NCBI RefSeq assembly: GCF_900102675.1
Contig: NZ_FMYX01000003.1
Coordinates: 463,015-527,014, forward strand
DNA: 64,000 bases
DNA from: Pseudomonas guariconensis
GTDB lineage: Bacteria; Pseudomonadota; Gammaproteobacteria; Pseudomonadales; Pseudomonadaceae
Reading direction: 5' to 3'
This document shows positions 25,185 to 33,591 of the stretch, piece after piece. Each line of letters opens with the position of its first letter. Within the stretch, counting starts at the first letter, position 1. Both the position numbers and the translations under genes were made by a program. Under the pieces are notes generated by a model. The model was not told where the DNA came from. It ran no database searches and was given only the letters and a program-made list of their open reading frames with translations.

Positions 25185-27956
25185 ATGGCAAAGAACAAGC
25201 TCTCGATAGCGCTGGAGCTCGGTGGCGTCGTTTCCTCTTCGTTGGGATCGGCGTTCAAAACCGTCGATGGCCACATCTCCAAGCTCGAGGCAAAAGGCAA
25301 CAAGGCCAAAGTGCTCAAGGGCATGATTGGCGACACGCAGCGCCTGCAGGCCGAGTGGAAGAAGGCGCACGATACCGGTGCTGCCGGTGCCGACAAGCTG
25401 CTGCGTAAGCTCGACAGCAATCTCGATTCCTTGCGCAAGCAGGGGGTTGAGGTCGGGCGTCTCTCGCGGGAATACCAGCGGTTAGGGCGCGAGGCGAAAG
25501 CTGCAGATCTGCAGCTGAAAGGTCACCAGCAGATCCAGCAGGGCAAGGACGGGCTTAAGTCGAACCTCGGTCGGGCGGCAATCGGTGTCGGCCTGGCAGC
25601 GGTACCGACCACTATCAGCGCGGGCTACCAAGCGATCATCCGTGATATCGCGATCAAGTCGGATATCGTCAACAAGCCGCAGGAGGCGCAGTTGAGCCGG
25701 GCGGTGATCGACACCGCACGGGATACCGGTATGTCGCGCAATGACGTGGCAGACCTGATCAACCAGTTGGTCGGCGCCGGTATGGACGTCGAAAAGGCCA
25801 TGGCCTACGCGCCAACGGCGGCCAAGTTCGCCATCGGCCAAGGGTCGTCGGGCGTCGATACGGCGGCAATGATCCAGGCGCTGCAGCAAAACGCCAAGAT
25901 CACCGACCCCAAGGTGATGCAGCAGGCCCTGGAGGCCATCGCCTATCAGGGGCAGGCGGGCTCGTTCGAGGCCGCCGACATGGCCAAGTGGTTCCCTCAG
26001 CTGCTGGCCGGTATGGAGAAGAACGGCGTCACCGGGCTGGATGCGGTCACGTCACTGGGTGCCATGCTGCAGGTGCAGATGAAGACGGCCGGTAGCTCCG
26101 ACGAAGCAGCCAACAACTTCAAGAACTGGATGGAGAAGATCGGCGCGGGCGACATCCAGAGGAACTATGAAAAGGCCGGTATCGACTACCAAAAGTCCCT
26201 GAACACCGGACTGCAGAAAGGGATGAACGTCTTCGAGGCGTCCATGGGTCTGGCGATGCAGTACATCGAGAAGACCGACCCGAAGAAGGCCTTGGAGTTG
26301 AAGGAGGCCCAAGCCAAGATCGACAAGGAAGTCGACCCGGAGAAGGCCACCAAGGCTCTCCAGGCCCTGGAGAAATCCCTGCGTACCGGGGACGTGTTTG
26401 CCGACCAGCAGGTCAAGGCGGCGCTGACCGCTTATGCGCAAAACCGGGGCCTGTACAACACGCTGAAAGCCGACTCGGCCGATGCGAAGAAGGTCGCCGG
26501 GATCCTCGACAAGAACCTGGCCGAGCGCCGTGAAACCTCTGCGCAGCGTTGGTCGGAGCTTGGCCAGGCGATGGACGACTCCATGCGCAGCATTGGCGAC
26601 GCCATTCGTCCGGCGACCGACATGCTCGCTGTCGGCTTGACCAAGACGGCCCACGTCGTCACCGACCTGTCCGACAGGTTGCCGGGCCTGGCTCTGGGTG
26701 TCTCGGGAGTCGCTGCTGCGGTCATGACCTTCCTCACGGCGCGTAGCGCAGTCCGTATCGGGCGTGGCGTGTTCAATCTTGCGCGTGGCCGGGGCATGGA
26801 GCGGGGCCTGGGCGGTGGCGGTGCCGGCGAATTGCCCGCCACCGGTAACAAGGTGGTGGACGCAGGCCTTGGTGTGCTCGGCAAGGTGTTGGGCGGTCCG
26901 GCCAGTAATGACCCTGGCCGTAGCGACGATCCGCAACGAGTCTTCGTCGTCAATGCCAGTGCTATCGGAGGCCTTGGGTCGCCGGCCGGTGCCGACGCCG
27001 GAGCATCGGGCAAGCGTCGTCGTGGACGTCGGGCGCGTCGGCAAACCGGTGGAGCGTTTGGCAACACTCGGGTGCCAGCGCCTCGAGTCGCGACACCGGG
27101 TATGGCAACGATTGCCAGCGAGGCAGCGGGGGCGCTGGATGGGAAGGCCATCGGTCGAACAGTGCGCAGCCTGCGCGGTATTACCAGAGGCTTGTCGAAG
27201 ATCCCAGGTGGCAAGCTGGTCGATGCCATCCCCGGTGTCATCGATACCGCGCTCAATGCCGAAACGCGGGATGAGAAGGCAGAGGGCTATGGCAGCGTCG
27301 CGGGTGGCCTGGCAGGCGCCTGGGCGGGCGGGTCTGCGGGAGCGGCGACCGGGGCCTTGATCGGTTCCATCGTGCCCGGCATCGGTACCGCCATCGGCGG
27401 GGTGGTCGGTGGCGCCATTGGCGCGGTGCTGGGTGGTATCGGCGGTGAGTCTGTCGGTGGGTATCTGGGCAAGAAGGTGTTCGGCGGCGATGAGGCCAAG
27501 CCGGAGGCGCCGACCATGGTGGCCAAGAAGGCCGACCCGCCGTCGACACCAGCTGCACCGGCCGTGTCCTACGACCCGCTTGATCCCAACTCCAAGGATC
27601 CCTTCCTGTTGCCAGCGTTGACTGCCAACCGTGTGCGGTTCCCTGGAGCGGGGTTGGTGCCGCCGCAGGGTCCGGCGACGGGCGATGTGGTCCGCGAGTT
27701 GGCCAAGGCTTCGCCGCCGGCACCCAGTGTCCCAGAGATTGCCAAGGCGGCAGCGCCCAAGGTGGAGCCGCCGAAGGTAGATCAGTCGTTCGCGTTCTCG
27801 CCGAACATGGCCATCAACGTGCAAGGGGATGTGAAGGATCCGGCACAGCTGGTCCGTGAGATGGAGGGGCCGCTGCGGGCGATGTTCGACACCTTCAGTC
27901 GGGAGCAGGCGGCTCGTCAGTCTTCTACCCAGCTGTTCGATCCTGCTCACGTTTAA
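25185..27956 (+). CDS. Tail tape measure protein
   Basis: 923 residues, the longest gene of the tail module, right after E/E' as in P2. It has an N-terminal coiled-coil region (LEAKGNKAKVLKGMIGDTQR), a TP901-type core (about 130-480, including TISAGYQAIIRDIAIKSDIVNKPQ) and hydrophobic segments near 500-530. A long Gly/Ala zipper at about 703-767 (GLAGAWAGGSAGAATGALIG and following) may insert into the host inner membrane during DNA passage. Its length sets the tail length. Confidence 0.92.
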   Translation: MAKNKLSIALELGGVVSSSLGSAFKTVDGHISKLEAKGNKAKVLKGMIGDTQRLQAEWKKAHDTGAAGADKLLRKLDSNLDSLRKQGVEVGRLSREYQRLGREAKAADLQLKGHQQIQQGKDGLKSNLGRAAIGVGLAAVPTTISAGYQAIIRDIAIKSDIVNKPQEAQLSRAVIDTARDTGMSRNDVADLINQLVGAGMDVEKAMAYAPTAAKFAIGQGSSGVDTAAMIQALQQNAKITDPKVMQQALEAIAYQGQAGSFEAADMAKWFPQLLAGMEKNGVTGLDAVTSLGAMLQVQMKTAGSSDEAANNFKNWMEKIGAGDIQRNYEKAGIDYQKSLNTGLQKGMNVFEASMGLAMQYIEKTDPKKALELKEAQAKIDKEVDPEKATKALQALEKSLRTGDVFADQQVKAALTAYAQNRGLYNTLKADSADAKKVAGILDKNLAERRETSAQRWSELGQAMDDSMRSIGDAIRPATDMLAVGLTKTAHVVTDLSDRLPGLALGVSGVAAAVMTFLTARSAVRIGRGVFNLARGRGMERGLGGGGAGELPATGNKVVDAGLGVLGKVLGGPASNDPGRSDDPQRVFVVNASAIGGLGSPAGADAGASGKRRRGRRARRQTGGAFGNTRVPAPRVATPGMATIASEAAGALDGKAIGRTVRSLRGITRGLSKIPGGKLVDAIPGVIDTALNAETRDEKAEGYGSVAGGLAGAWAGGSAGAATGALIGSIVPGIGTAIGGVVGGAIGAVLGGIGGESVGGYLGKKVFGGDEAKPEAPTMVAKKADPPSTPAAPAVSYDPLDPNSKDPFLLPALTANRVRFPGAGLVPPQGPATGDVVRELAKASPPAPSVPEIAKAAAPKVEPPKVDQSFAFSPNMAINVQGDVKDPAQLVREMEGPLRAMFDTFSREQAARQSSTQLFDPAHV

Positions 27957-27965
27957 GGAGGTGGT

Positions 27966-28811
27966 ATGGGCTACATGGAATCAATGGGGTCGGCGCTCAA
28001 GTCGGTTGTTGCAGCCGGCGAGGCGGGCCGGACGAGCCTCGACGGCATGCTTGGCCCCCTCAACGGTGCGGTTAGCGACATGACCGGTGCGGCCTCAGAG
28101 CTGGAAGACCTGCCGATCATTGGCCCGGCCGTGGGTGCCAAGCTGCAGCGGACCATGCGGGCGATCAACGCCGCGCAGGCCAGAGTGGGGCAGGTGGCCT
28201 CGATGTACAGTCGGGCCGTCTCGGCGGCCAGTCAGGTGCAGGAGCGCATCGGTGCGCTCAAGGAGCAGGCTGCCAGGGCTGGAGCCGCCATCAACCGGAT
28301 CGCGGGCAAGGTCAGCCCGTCGCTGGCCAACATCCTCCCCACCGGGGCATTGGGCGGCGAGCTGACTCCCGCGGCTGAGGCGGTGAAGCCATTCCCGCAC
28401 CTGCTGATCCTGCAGCCGCTGGACCCGAAGGCGAAGCCGTATTACTTCAACCTTGATACGGCTGCGTTTGATGAACTGCGCCGGCAAACCAGCTTCCGCT
28501 GGGCCTCGCAGGAACGCCTGACGCGAAGCCCGGCGCAGCAGGCAACAGGGCAGGGCGACGACAAGATCTCGCTCAAGGGGGCGATTTACCCCCTCTTCAA
28601 GGGCGGCCTGGGTCAGCTGCAGACGCTGCGCAGTATCGGTCGGCAGCTTCAGCCGTTGAGCCTGATCACCGGCTACGGCGAAGTGCTCGGCACCTGGTGC
28701 CTGACCAGCATCGATGAGGAGCAAGCCAGCTTGCTGGCCGGTGGGATTCCTCGGAAACAAGGCTTCAGTCTGGAGTTTGTGAGCTATGGCGACGACCTGC
28801 AGAGCGTCTGA
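27966..28811 (+). CDS. Tail protein U with long N-terminal extension
   Basis: 281 residues with an AAGGAGG site. The C-terminal 130 residues (FPHLLILQPLDPKAKPYYFNLDTAAFD and GSVE-like end EFVSYGDD) match P2 gpU, which is normally about 160 residues. The N-terminal 130 residues are an Ala/Gly-rich helical extension (SMYSRAVSAASQVQERIGALKEQAARAG) seen in this phage type. gpU acts at tail tip/baseplate assembly. The gene overlaps gpX by 26 bases. Confidence 0.85.
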   Translation: MGYMESMGSALKSVVAAGEAGRTSLDGMLGPLNGAVSDMTGAASELEDLPIIGPAVGAKLQRTMRAINAAQARVGQVASMYSRAVSAASQVQERIGALKEQAARAGAAINRIAGKVSPSLANILPTGALGGELTPAAEAVKPFPHLLILQPLDPKAKPYYFNLDTAAFDELRRQTSFRWASQERLTRSPAQQATGQGDDKISLKGAIYPLFKGGLGQLQTLRSIGRQLQPLSLITGYGEVLGTWCLTSIDEEQASLLAGGIPRKQGFSLEFVSYGDDLQSV

Positions 28812-28992
28812 TGGAGATCTGCTCGACACTCTCTGTCAGCGCTATTACGGCCATTTGAGCGGCACCGTGGAGTTGGTGCTGCAGGCCAATCCAGGGTTGG
28901 CGGATGAGCCGCAGCCCTACCGTGCGGGGCTGCTGATCCACTTCCCGGATCTGCCGCCCACGACAGTCGAGACGATCATGCTGTGGGATTGA
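28786..28992 (+). CDS. Tail protein X (LysM-like)
   Basis: 68 residues, the gpX size. It has a LysM-like fold (DGDLLDTLCQRYYG, LVLQANPGLAD, LIHFPDLP) as in P2 gpX, a hub component. It lies inside the 3' end of gpU and ends in a small palindrome (TGGGAT TG ATCCCA, 28984-28997). Confidence 0.9.
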   Translation: MATTCRASDGDLLDTLCQRYYGHLSGTVELVLQANPGLADEPQPYRAGLLIHFPDLPPTTVETIMLWD

Positions 28993-29008
28993 TCCCACGT
29001 TGTACCCC

Positions 29009-29031
29009 GAGCCCCGCCGCGTGCGGGGCTC
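29009..29031 (+). terminator. Hairpin between gpX and gpD
   Basis: GAGCCCCGC (29009-29017) and GCGGGGCTC (29023-29031) form a nine-base-pair stem, followed by ATCATTTCTGG that holds the ribosome site of gpD. The T-run is weak, so it may act as a pause or stabiliser rather than a full terminator. Confidence 0.5.
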
Positions 29032-29049
29032 ATCATTTCTGGAGGATGC

Positions 29050-30099
29050 ATGAAACCCAGCTTTCGTATCGTGGCTGATAGCCGGGACATCACGGCGCTG
29101 ATCAATGACCGCCTGCTGTTGCTGCGCACTTCCGACAAACCCGGCATGGAGTCGGACGAGTTCGAGCTGCGTATCGATGATCGCGATCAGGCGGTGTCGT
29201 TGCCGGTGCGCGGTGCCAAGATCGAGGTGTATCTGGGCTATGACCAGAACCTGGCACGCCTGGGTAGCTACACCGTCGATGAGGTCGAAGTGACCGGCCC
29301 GCCCGACACCATCACCATTCGCGGTAAGGCCAGCGACATGCGCGGCAGCGGCAAGACCACGCGCAGCGGTAGTTGGGAAGGCGTGCCACTGGCGCAGATC
29401 GTGCGCGACGTGGCCGCCCGCAACGGCTGGACGCCGGTCTGTTCGGTGCAGACCAAGGTCGCCCGCATCGATCAGAACAACGAATCCGACTTCAACTTCA
29501 TTACGCGCCTGGCTCGGCAGTACGACTGCACGGCGAAGGTGGCCGACGGCAAGTTGCTGGTCATGCCGCGTCAGGCTAGCCAGAGCGCGAGCGGCAAAGC
29601 CCTGGCCATGATCACGATCACCCGGGCGGATGTCAGCCGGTACTCGTTCAAGTTCGGTGATCGCAGCTCGCAGAAGGCGGTCAAGACCAAGCATCAGGAC
29701 AAGAAGTCGGGTGCGCTGACTGTGATCGAGCTGAGCAACGATGAAGCGCCTGCAGGCTTGCCGGCTGTCCACACCGACCGCCACATCTACCCCGACAAGG
29801 GCGCCGCCGAACAGGCCGCCAAGGCGCGTCTGGCGGCGTTCAACCGCAGCACTGCAGGGGTGCGCCTGGAGATGGTGGGGCGTACCGACCTGTTCGCCGA
29901 GCGCCGCATCAACGCCCAGGGGTTCAAAGCTGGCCTGGACGGTGAGTACCTGGTCGACAGCGTGGAGCAGGTGTTCACGCAGGCCGGGTGGACCACCACG
30001 GTCGAGTGCAATGCCGGCAAACAGGGCAAGGCCAAGGCCGCTGGCAAGAAGAAAAAGGAGAAGAAGCCACTCAAGGTGGTGGAAGTCCAACCTCGATAA
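29050..30099 (+). CDS. Late control protein D (baseplate hub)
   Basis: 349 residues. KPSFRIVADSRDITALINDRLL at the N-terminus and the LPVRGAKIEVYLGYD and ITRLARQYDCTAKVADGKLLV stretches identify P2 gpD, the gp27-like hub that sits on the spike gpV. It ends in a Lys-rich tail (GKKKKEKKPLK). It closes the tail operon and is followed by a terminator. Confidence 0.93.
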   Translation: MKPSFRIVADSRDITALINDRLLLLRTSDKPGMESDEFELRIDDRDQAVSLPVRGAKIEVYLGYDQNLARLGSYTVDEVEVTGPPDTITIRGKASDMRGSGKTTRSGSWEGVPLAQIVRDVAARNGWTPVCSVQTKVARIDQNNESDFNFITRLARQYDCTAKVADGKLLVMPRQASQSASGKALAMITITRADVSRYSFKFGDRSSQKAVKTKHQDKKSGALTVIELSNDEAPAGLPAVHTDRHIYPDKGAAEQAAKARLAAFNRSTAGVRLEMVGRTDLFAERRINAQGFKAGLDGEYLVDSVEQVFTQAGWTTTVECNAGKQGKAKAAGKKKKEKKPLKVVEVQPR

Positions 30100-30100
30100 C

Positions 30101-30122
30101 GCCGGCAGTCGCCGGCTTTTTT
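30101..30122 (+). terminator. Terminator after the tail operon
   Basis: GCCGGC, AGTC, GCCGGC (30101-30116) followed by six T residues, starting one base after the gpD stop. Confidence 0.75.
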
Positions 30123-30147
30123 ATGTCCACACGAAGGATTACACGCA

Positions 30148-30699
30148 ATGCCTATCACTGAAAAACAGCTCCTGCAGATCCTCCCCAACGCCGGCCGCCA
30201 AGCCGGCGTTTTTGTTCCTGGCCTCAACGCCACCATGGGCAAGTTCGCCATCATCACCCGGCTGCGCATGGCGGCGTTCATCGCCCAGATCGGACACGAG
30301 TCGGGGCAGCTGCGTTACGTGCGCGAGCTGGGCAATGACAAGTACCTGGCCAAGTACGACACCGGGCGTCTGGCCCGGCGCCTGGGCAACACGCCCGAAG
30401 CTGATGGCGACGGGCAGAAGTACCGTGGCCGTGGACTGATCCAAGTCACCGGCCACCACAACTACGAAGCCTGCAGCGAGGCCTTGTTCGGCGACAGCCG
30501 CTTGCTCAATGCCCCGGAGCTGCTCGAGCAGCCGGTATACGCCGCGTTGTCGGCGGGCTGGTTCTGGCAGAAGGAGGGGTTGAACACCCTGGCCGACAAG
30601 GGTGATTTCGTGGCCATCACCAAGCGCATCAACGGCGGCACCAATGGCCTCGAGGATCGCGAGGCGCTCTACAAGCGAGCGCTTGAGGTGCTGCAGTGA
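30148..30699 (+). CDS. Endolysin, glycoside hydrolase family 19
   Basis: 183 residues without a signal peptide, so it relies on the holin. The catalytic Glu51 lies in AQIGHESGQLRYV, and the KYRGRGLIQVTGHHNY motif is the classic GH19 lysozyme/chitinase-like substrate cleft. It cuts the glycan strand of peptidoglycan. A terminator-like hairpin lies inside codons 14-22. The 3' end overlaps the spanin gene by four bases. Confidence 0.92.
   Translation: MPITEKQLLQILPNAGRQAGVFVPGLNATMGKFAIITRLRMAAFIAQIGHESGQLRYVRELGNDKYLAKYDTGRLARRLGNTPEADGDGQKYRGRGLIQVTGHHNYEACSEALFGDSRLLNAPELLEQPVYAALSAGWFWQKEGLNTLADKGDFVAITKRINGGTNGLEDREALYKRALEVLQ
30187..30213 (+). terminator. Terminator-like hairpin inside the endolysin gene
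   Basis: AACGCCGGC (30187-30195) pairs perfectly with GCCGGCGTT (30202-30210), loop CGCCAA, followed by TTTG. It is encoded within codons 14-22 of the endolysin, only 65 bases after the stronger terminator at 30101. It could attenuate lysis genes unless transcription is antiterminated. Confidence 0.45.
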
Positions 30700-31247
30700 G
30701 CAAGGTCACGCTGGCGGCGTTGATGCTCGGTGCCGTCATCGCCGGCAGTGCCGCCTGGGTTTGGCAGGACAACGCCTATCGCACACAGCTCGCCGAGCAG
30801 GCTGCGGACTATGGCAAGCAACTGGCGGAGAAGGACCGCGTCCATACCCGCGAACGTGAGGAAGCCGCATCAGCGGCCCTCGATCAGATGGCGGTGCAGC
30901 AGGCTGCTCGCCGTGAACTGGAGGCGCGTCTGCAGGCGCAGGACCAGGCACATTGGAAGGAGATGAACGATGCACAACAAGCTCAGGCTCGCCTGCGCGA
31001 CCGCCTTGCTACTGCTGACCTGCGGCTGTCAGTCCTTGTCAATGCCGGATCCGTTGCCGCCCAGGGTTGTGACGGTGGGCTGCGACAAGCCCCCGGCGCC
31101 GGAGGCGTGGTTCATGGAACCGTACGCGCCGAACTTGACCGAGCGCATGCTCAACGAATTGTCGCCGTCACCGATGAAGGCGACCGAGGACTGATTGCCC
31201 TGCGGGCGTGTCAGGCCTATGTTAAAACTTTAAGTAATTATCAGTGA
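30696..31247 (+). CDS. Inner-membrane spanin, Rz-like
   Basis: 183 residues with GTG start in a four-base overlap with the endolysin. There is an N-terminal signal-anchor (LAALMLGAVIAGSAAWVW), then a long coiled-coil region with many Gln, Glu and Ala (about 25-100), typical of the Rz family, and a C-terminal domain. It bridges to the Rz1 lipoprotein and fuses the membranes at lysis. A hairpin (GGCGGA and TCCGCC, 31253-31269) follows the stop. Confidence 0.88.
   Translation: MSKVTLAALMLGAVIAGSAAWVWQDNAYRTQLAEQAADYGKQLAEKDRVHTREREEAASAALDQMAVQQAARRELEARLQAQDQAHWKEMNDAQQAQARLRDRLATADLRLSVLVNAGSVAAQGCDGGLRQAPGAGGVVHGTVRAELDRAHAQRIVAVTDEGDRGLIALRACQAYVKTLSNYQ
30970..31194 (+). CDS. Outer-membrane spanin Rz1, nested in Rz
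   Basis: 74 residues entirely inside the Rz gene in the +1 frame. A lipoprotein signal (LACATALLLLTCGC) with a lipobox Cys is followed by a proline-rich mature part (SMPDPLPPRVV, KPPAPEAW), as in Rz1. It is anchored in the outer membrane and meets Rz in the periplasm. Confidence 0.88.
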   Translation: MHNKLRLACATALLLLTCGCQSLSMPDPLPPRVVTVGCDKPPAPEAWFMEPYAPNLTERMLNELSPSPMKATED

Positions 31248-31283
31248 CTTTGGGCGGAGTTCTTCCGCCTTCCTTTGCGAATG

Positions 31284-32636
31284 TTAAGGCCTTATAATGT
31301 CCTGTATGAAATCATTTTCTTGTTTCCATTTTGCTCTCACTGCAGAAGAGTGAGCCTTGCGTAGGTCGCAGGGTTGATCCTCAGGGAAAATAAAACCGCC
31401 TACTCGCTTATCGGTAGGGCCGTTATAAGTCATTAAGAAGCTGCAATACTCCTCAAAAATATCATCTGCGTTCATTAGCCAGCAGCCTAATGTTTCTGAG
31501 CTGCGCTTGCTAATTTCAAGCGTCCTGCTTTCTTCTTCAGTTAGATTGCCTTTGGAAAAATAAGTTCTATAGGTCTGTTCGGCTATTGAAAAGGCGTATC
31601 GAATAGCTTCTTTCCATTCGGCTAAACTTTGAATGTGGCCCTTTCTTTGATAGGAGTTAGAGGTGTTGATGTAGCCTTCGTAATACGGCCTGCCCATTAT
31701 GTCTGATATGTCAATCGACCACGGGCAACGTTGGCCGAGGCTATTGCTAAATTTTGGATTTGGTTTATTAGGTTCTTTAGATGAGTTTTGTGCGGATAGC
31801 TTTCCGTTTGTATAGTGGACTTTTTTTGTTTCTCCGTCGGGTGTGCGAAGTATTCCGTTTCCATGGGGTTCGTCGTTTTTAAAATTGCCTGTGTATGACG
31901 ATCCGTCTTTCCACGTTAATTCTCCAGGGCCGGCGAATGAATCGTTTTTCAGATTGCCTACATAAATTCTGCCATCTGCGAATTTATAGGTGCCCTTTCC
32001 ATTCATTTTATCGTTTTTCCATTCTCCTTGGTACGACTCTTTACCCCCCGGCCAACGCATAATTCCCTGTCCGTTGAGCTTTCCGTTGACCATATAGCCT
32101 TCGTAAACTCGCCCATCTGGAAAACGATAGACGCCTTTCCCATTGATTAAACCGTTTTTCCATTCCCCCTCGTATGACTGATCCGGCCATGTCATTTTTC
32201 CATGGCCCTCGGGCTCTCCCTTTTGCAGGTCGCCCTCATAGATTCCCCCGTCGTCATATCTATATACTCCTCTGCCGTTTATTCCTCCTGAGGCAAATTC
32301 GCCCGTGTAGGAGGTATTAAGGGCTGGCCATTGAATTGACCCGCGGCCGCTTAGCTCTCCAGCAAGCACGTAACCTTCGTATGTGAAAATTACATGATTG
32401 CCTTTTTTTGCTGTTAGTAAACCTTTTCCATCGATGAAATTATTAAGGCATGCCCCGGTCCAGGTTAGTATTAGGCCAGCAGGGGGAGAGTTCTCAAGGT
32501 TCACAGCTTTTGATACGAGGCATCGGTTAGATGTATAAAGATCTTTAGCGTAAGATTGTTGATGAACTAGATTGGAGATGGCGAGAGTAAATGCGATGGT
32601 TATAATTTTATGGTTTTTAATTTCAGTGTGTTTCAT
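31284..32636 (-). CDS. Exported MORN-repeat protein, prophage cargo
   Basis: 450 residues. The first 31 residues form a signal peptide (IITIAFTLAISNLVHQQSYAKD). From about residue 80 to 280 there are seven to nine MORN repeats with the YEGEW-x-NG-x-NGKG pattern (YEGEWKNGLINGKG, YQGEWKNDKMNGKG, YTGNFKNDEPHGNG). The C-terminal 170 residues have a different fold with several Cys (RCPWSI, GCWL, YCSF, PCDL) but no recognised domain. The gene is AT-rich, antisense to the late genes and sits just after lysis, the usual cargo position. The role is unknown; a periplasmic or surface binding protein is an inference. Confidence 0.75.
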   Translation of the reverse strand: MKHTEIKNHKIITIAFTLAISNLVHQQSYAKDLYTSNRCLVSKAVNLENSPPAGLILTWTGACLNNFIDGKGLLTAKKGNHVIFTYEGYVLAGELSGRGSIQWPALNTSYTGEFASGGINGRGVYRYDDGGIYEGDLQKGEPEGHGKMTWPDQSYEGEWKNGLINGKGVYRFPDGRVYEGYMVNGKLNGQGIMRWPGGKESYQGEWKNDKMNGKGTYKFADGRIYVGNLKNDSFAGPGELTWKDGSSYTGNFKNDEPHGNGILRTPDGETKKVHYTNGKLSAQNSSKEPNKPNPKFSNSLGQRCPWSIDISDIMGRPYYEGYINTSNSYQRKGHIQSLAEWKEAIRYAFSIAEQTYRTYFSKGNLTEEESRTLEISKRSSETLGCWLMNADDIFEEYCSFLMTYNGPTDKRVGGFIFPEDQPCDLRKAHSSAVRAKWKQENDFIQDIIRP

Positions 32637-32767
32637 GTGGGCATTTTCCGTTATTGTAAGTGGTCGATTATTCGCTTCGACCTAGACGCGACAGCTCCAT
32701 AAAAAAGACCTTGATTTCGTGTCAAAGCTGGTCTGAATCAATACGACAAGGCTTTCATTTTATTGAT

Positions 32768-33487
32768 TCAAGCATGGTCCTGACATTTTGCCGGGGGCCA
32801 GGGAATCGGGCCGATCAGCTCCGGTCCTTGGTTTCGCACGTTCCCCACCAGTTTTCTGACAGGGTGCCATTTGAAGTCAGCGGCAGGGCGACAGCCGTTC
32901 CGTGCGATTTCTTCGGCGCGTTCGGCCGTTGTGGTGGGGGCCATCCACTCCCTGGCCAGGTCGGGAGTGAGGACCAGTGGTTTGCGGTCGTGAATGTCCA
33001 CCATGCCCTCGTCCGCTGCAGCGGTAATGATCACAAAGCCGTCGCGGTCGTCAGGCTCGAGTCCGCCATGGACTTCTGCCAGGGCTGCGAAGAACAGCGG
33101 CTCGTTGTTGGCGGCTGTGATGTAGTAGGGCTGCTTGCGCTTCGGATCAGCTGGATCGGGTATCCACTCGAACCAGCCGTTCGCCGGGGCCAGGGCGCGC
33201 CCTACTGGCCATAACGCCTTGAAGAATTTTCCCGTCATCACCGTTTCGGCCCGCGCATTGATCGGGTCGGGACGCTTCCCTTTCGCCCAAAAGGGCGCCC
33301 ATCCCCACTTCACGCGATCTACCCGCAGGCCGTCGGCGGTCTGCCGGATCAGCTCAACTCGGGTAGAGGGTGCGACGTTGTAGCGATTAATCCGCTCATG
33401 GTCGTAACCGTTGATAACCGTCCGATCCGCAGCCAGATGGCGCAGGTAGTCGTCCATTGCATCGTAGATCGAGTACCGCCCACACAT
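32768..33487 (-). CDS. SOS-response-associated peptidase (SRAP, YedK/HMCES)
   Basis: 239 residues from the ATG at 33487 (GAGGTGG site upstream); the frame is open further but the family needs Cys at position 2 after Met removal, and the start gives MCGRY. That Cys forms the thiazolidine link with abasic sites in single-stranded DNA. Other family motifs are RYNVAPS, WGWAPFWAKG, NARAETV, GWFEW and ADEGMVDIHDRKPL. It protects abasic sites. It shares the divergent, LexA-box region with umuDC. Confidence 0.92.
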   Translation of the reverse strand: MCGRYSIYDAMDDYLRHLAADRTVINGYDHERINRYNVAPSTRVELIRQTADGLRVDRVKWGWAPFWAKGKRPDPINARAETVMTGKFFKALWPVGRALAPANGWFEWIPDPADPKRKQPYYITAANNEPLFFAALAEVHGGLEPDDRDGFVIITAAADEGMVDIHDRKPLVLTPDLAREWMAPTTTAERAEEIARNGCRPAADFKWHPVRKLVGNVRNQGPELIGPIPWPPAKCQDHA

Positions 33488-33553
33488 AGTCCACCTCAAG
33501 CGTTTATCGGGATCTGCAAGCTCGGGCATTGACCGGAGCCCGATCTACCAGTT

Positions 33554-33573
33554 AACTGTATGTTTATACAGTT
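33554..33573. promoter_or_regulatory. LexA (SOS) box between SRAP and umuDC genes
   Basis: AACTGTATGTTTATACAGTT contains CTGT-N8-ACAG (33556-33571) with symmetrical flanks. It lies 18 bases before the umuD start and 67 bases before the divergent SRAP start, so one site could control both. Confidence 0.9.
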
Positions 33574-33591
33574 TTGCTGGGTCAGTCCATC

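Noticed and set aside
26052..27950. Open frame of 632 codons opposite the tape measure gene
   Set aside because: Shadow frame with Arg/His-rich composition and no motif.
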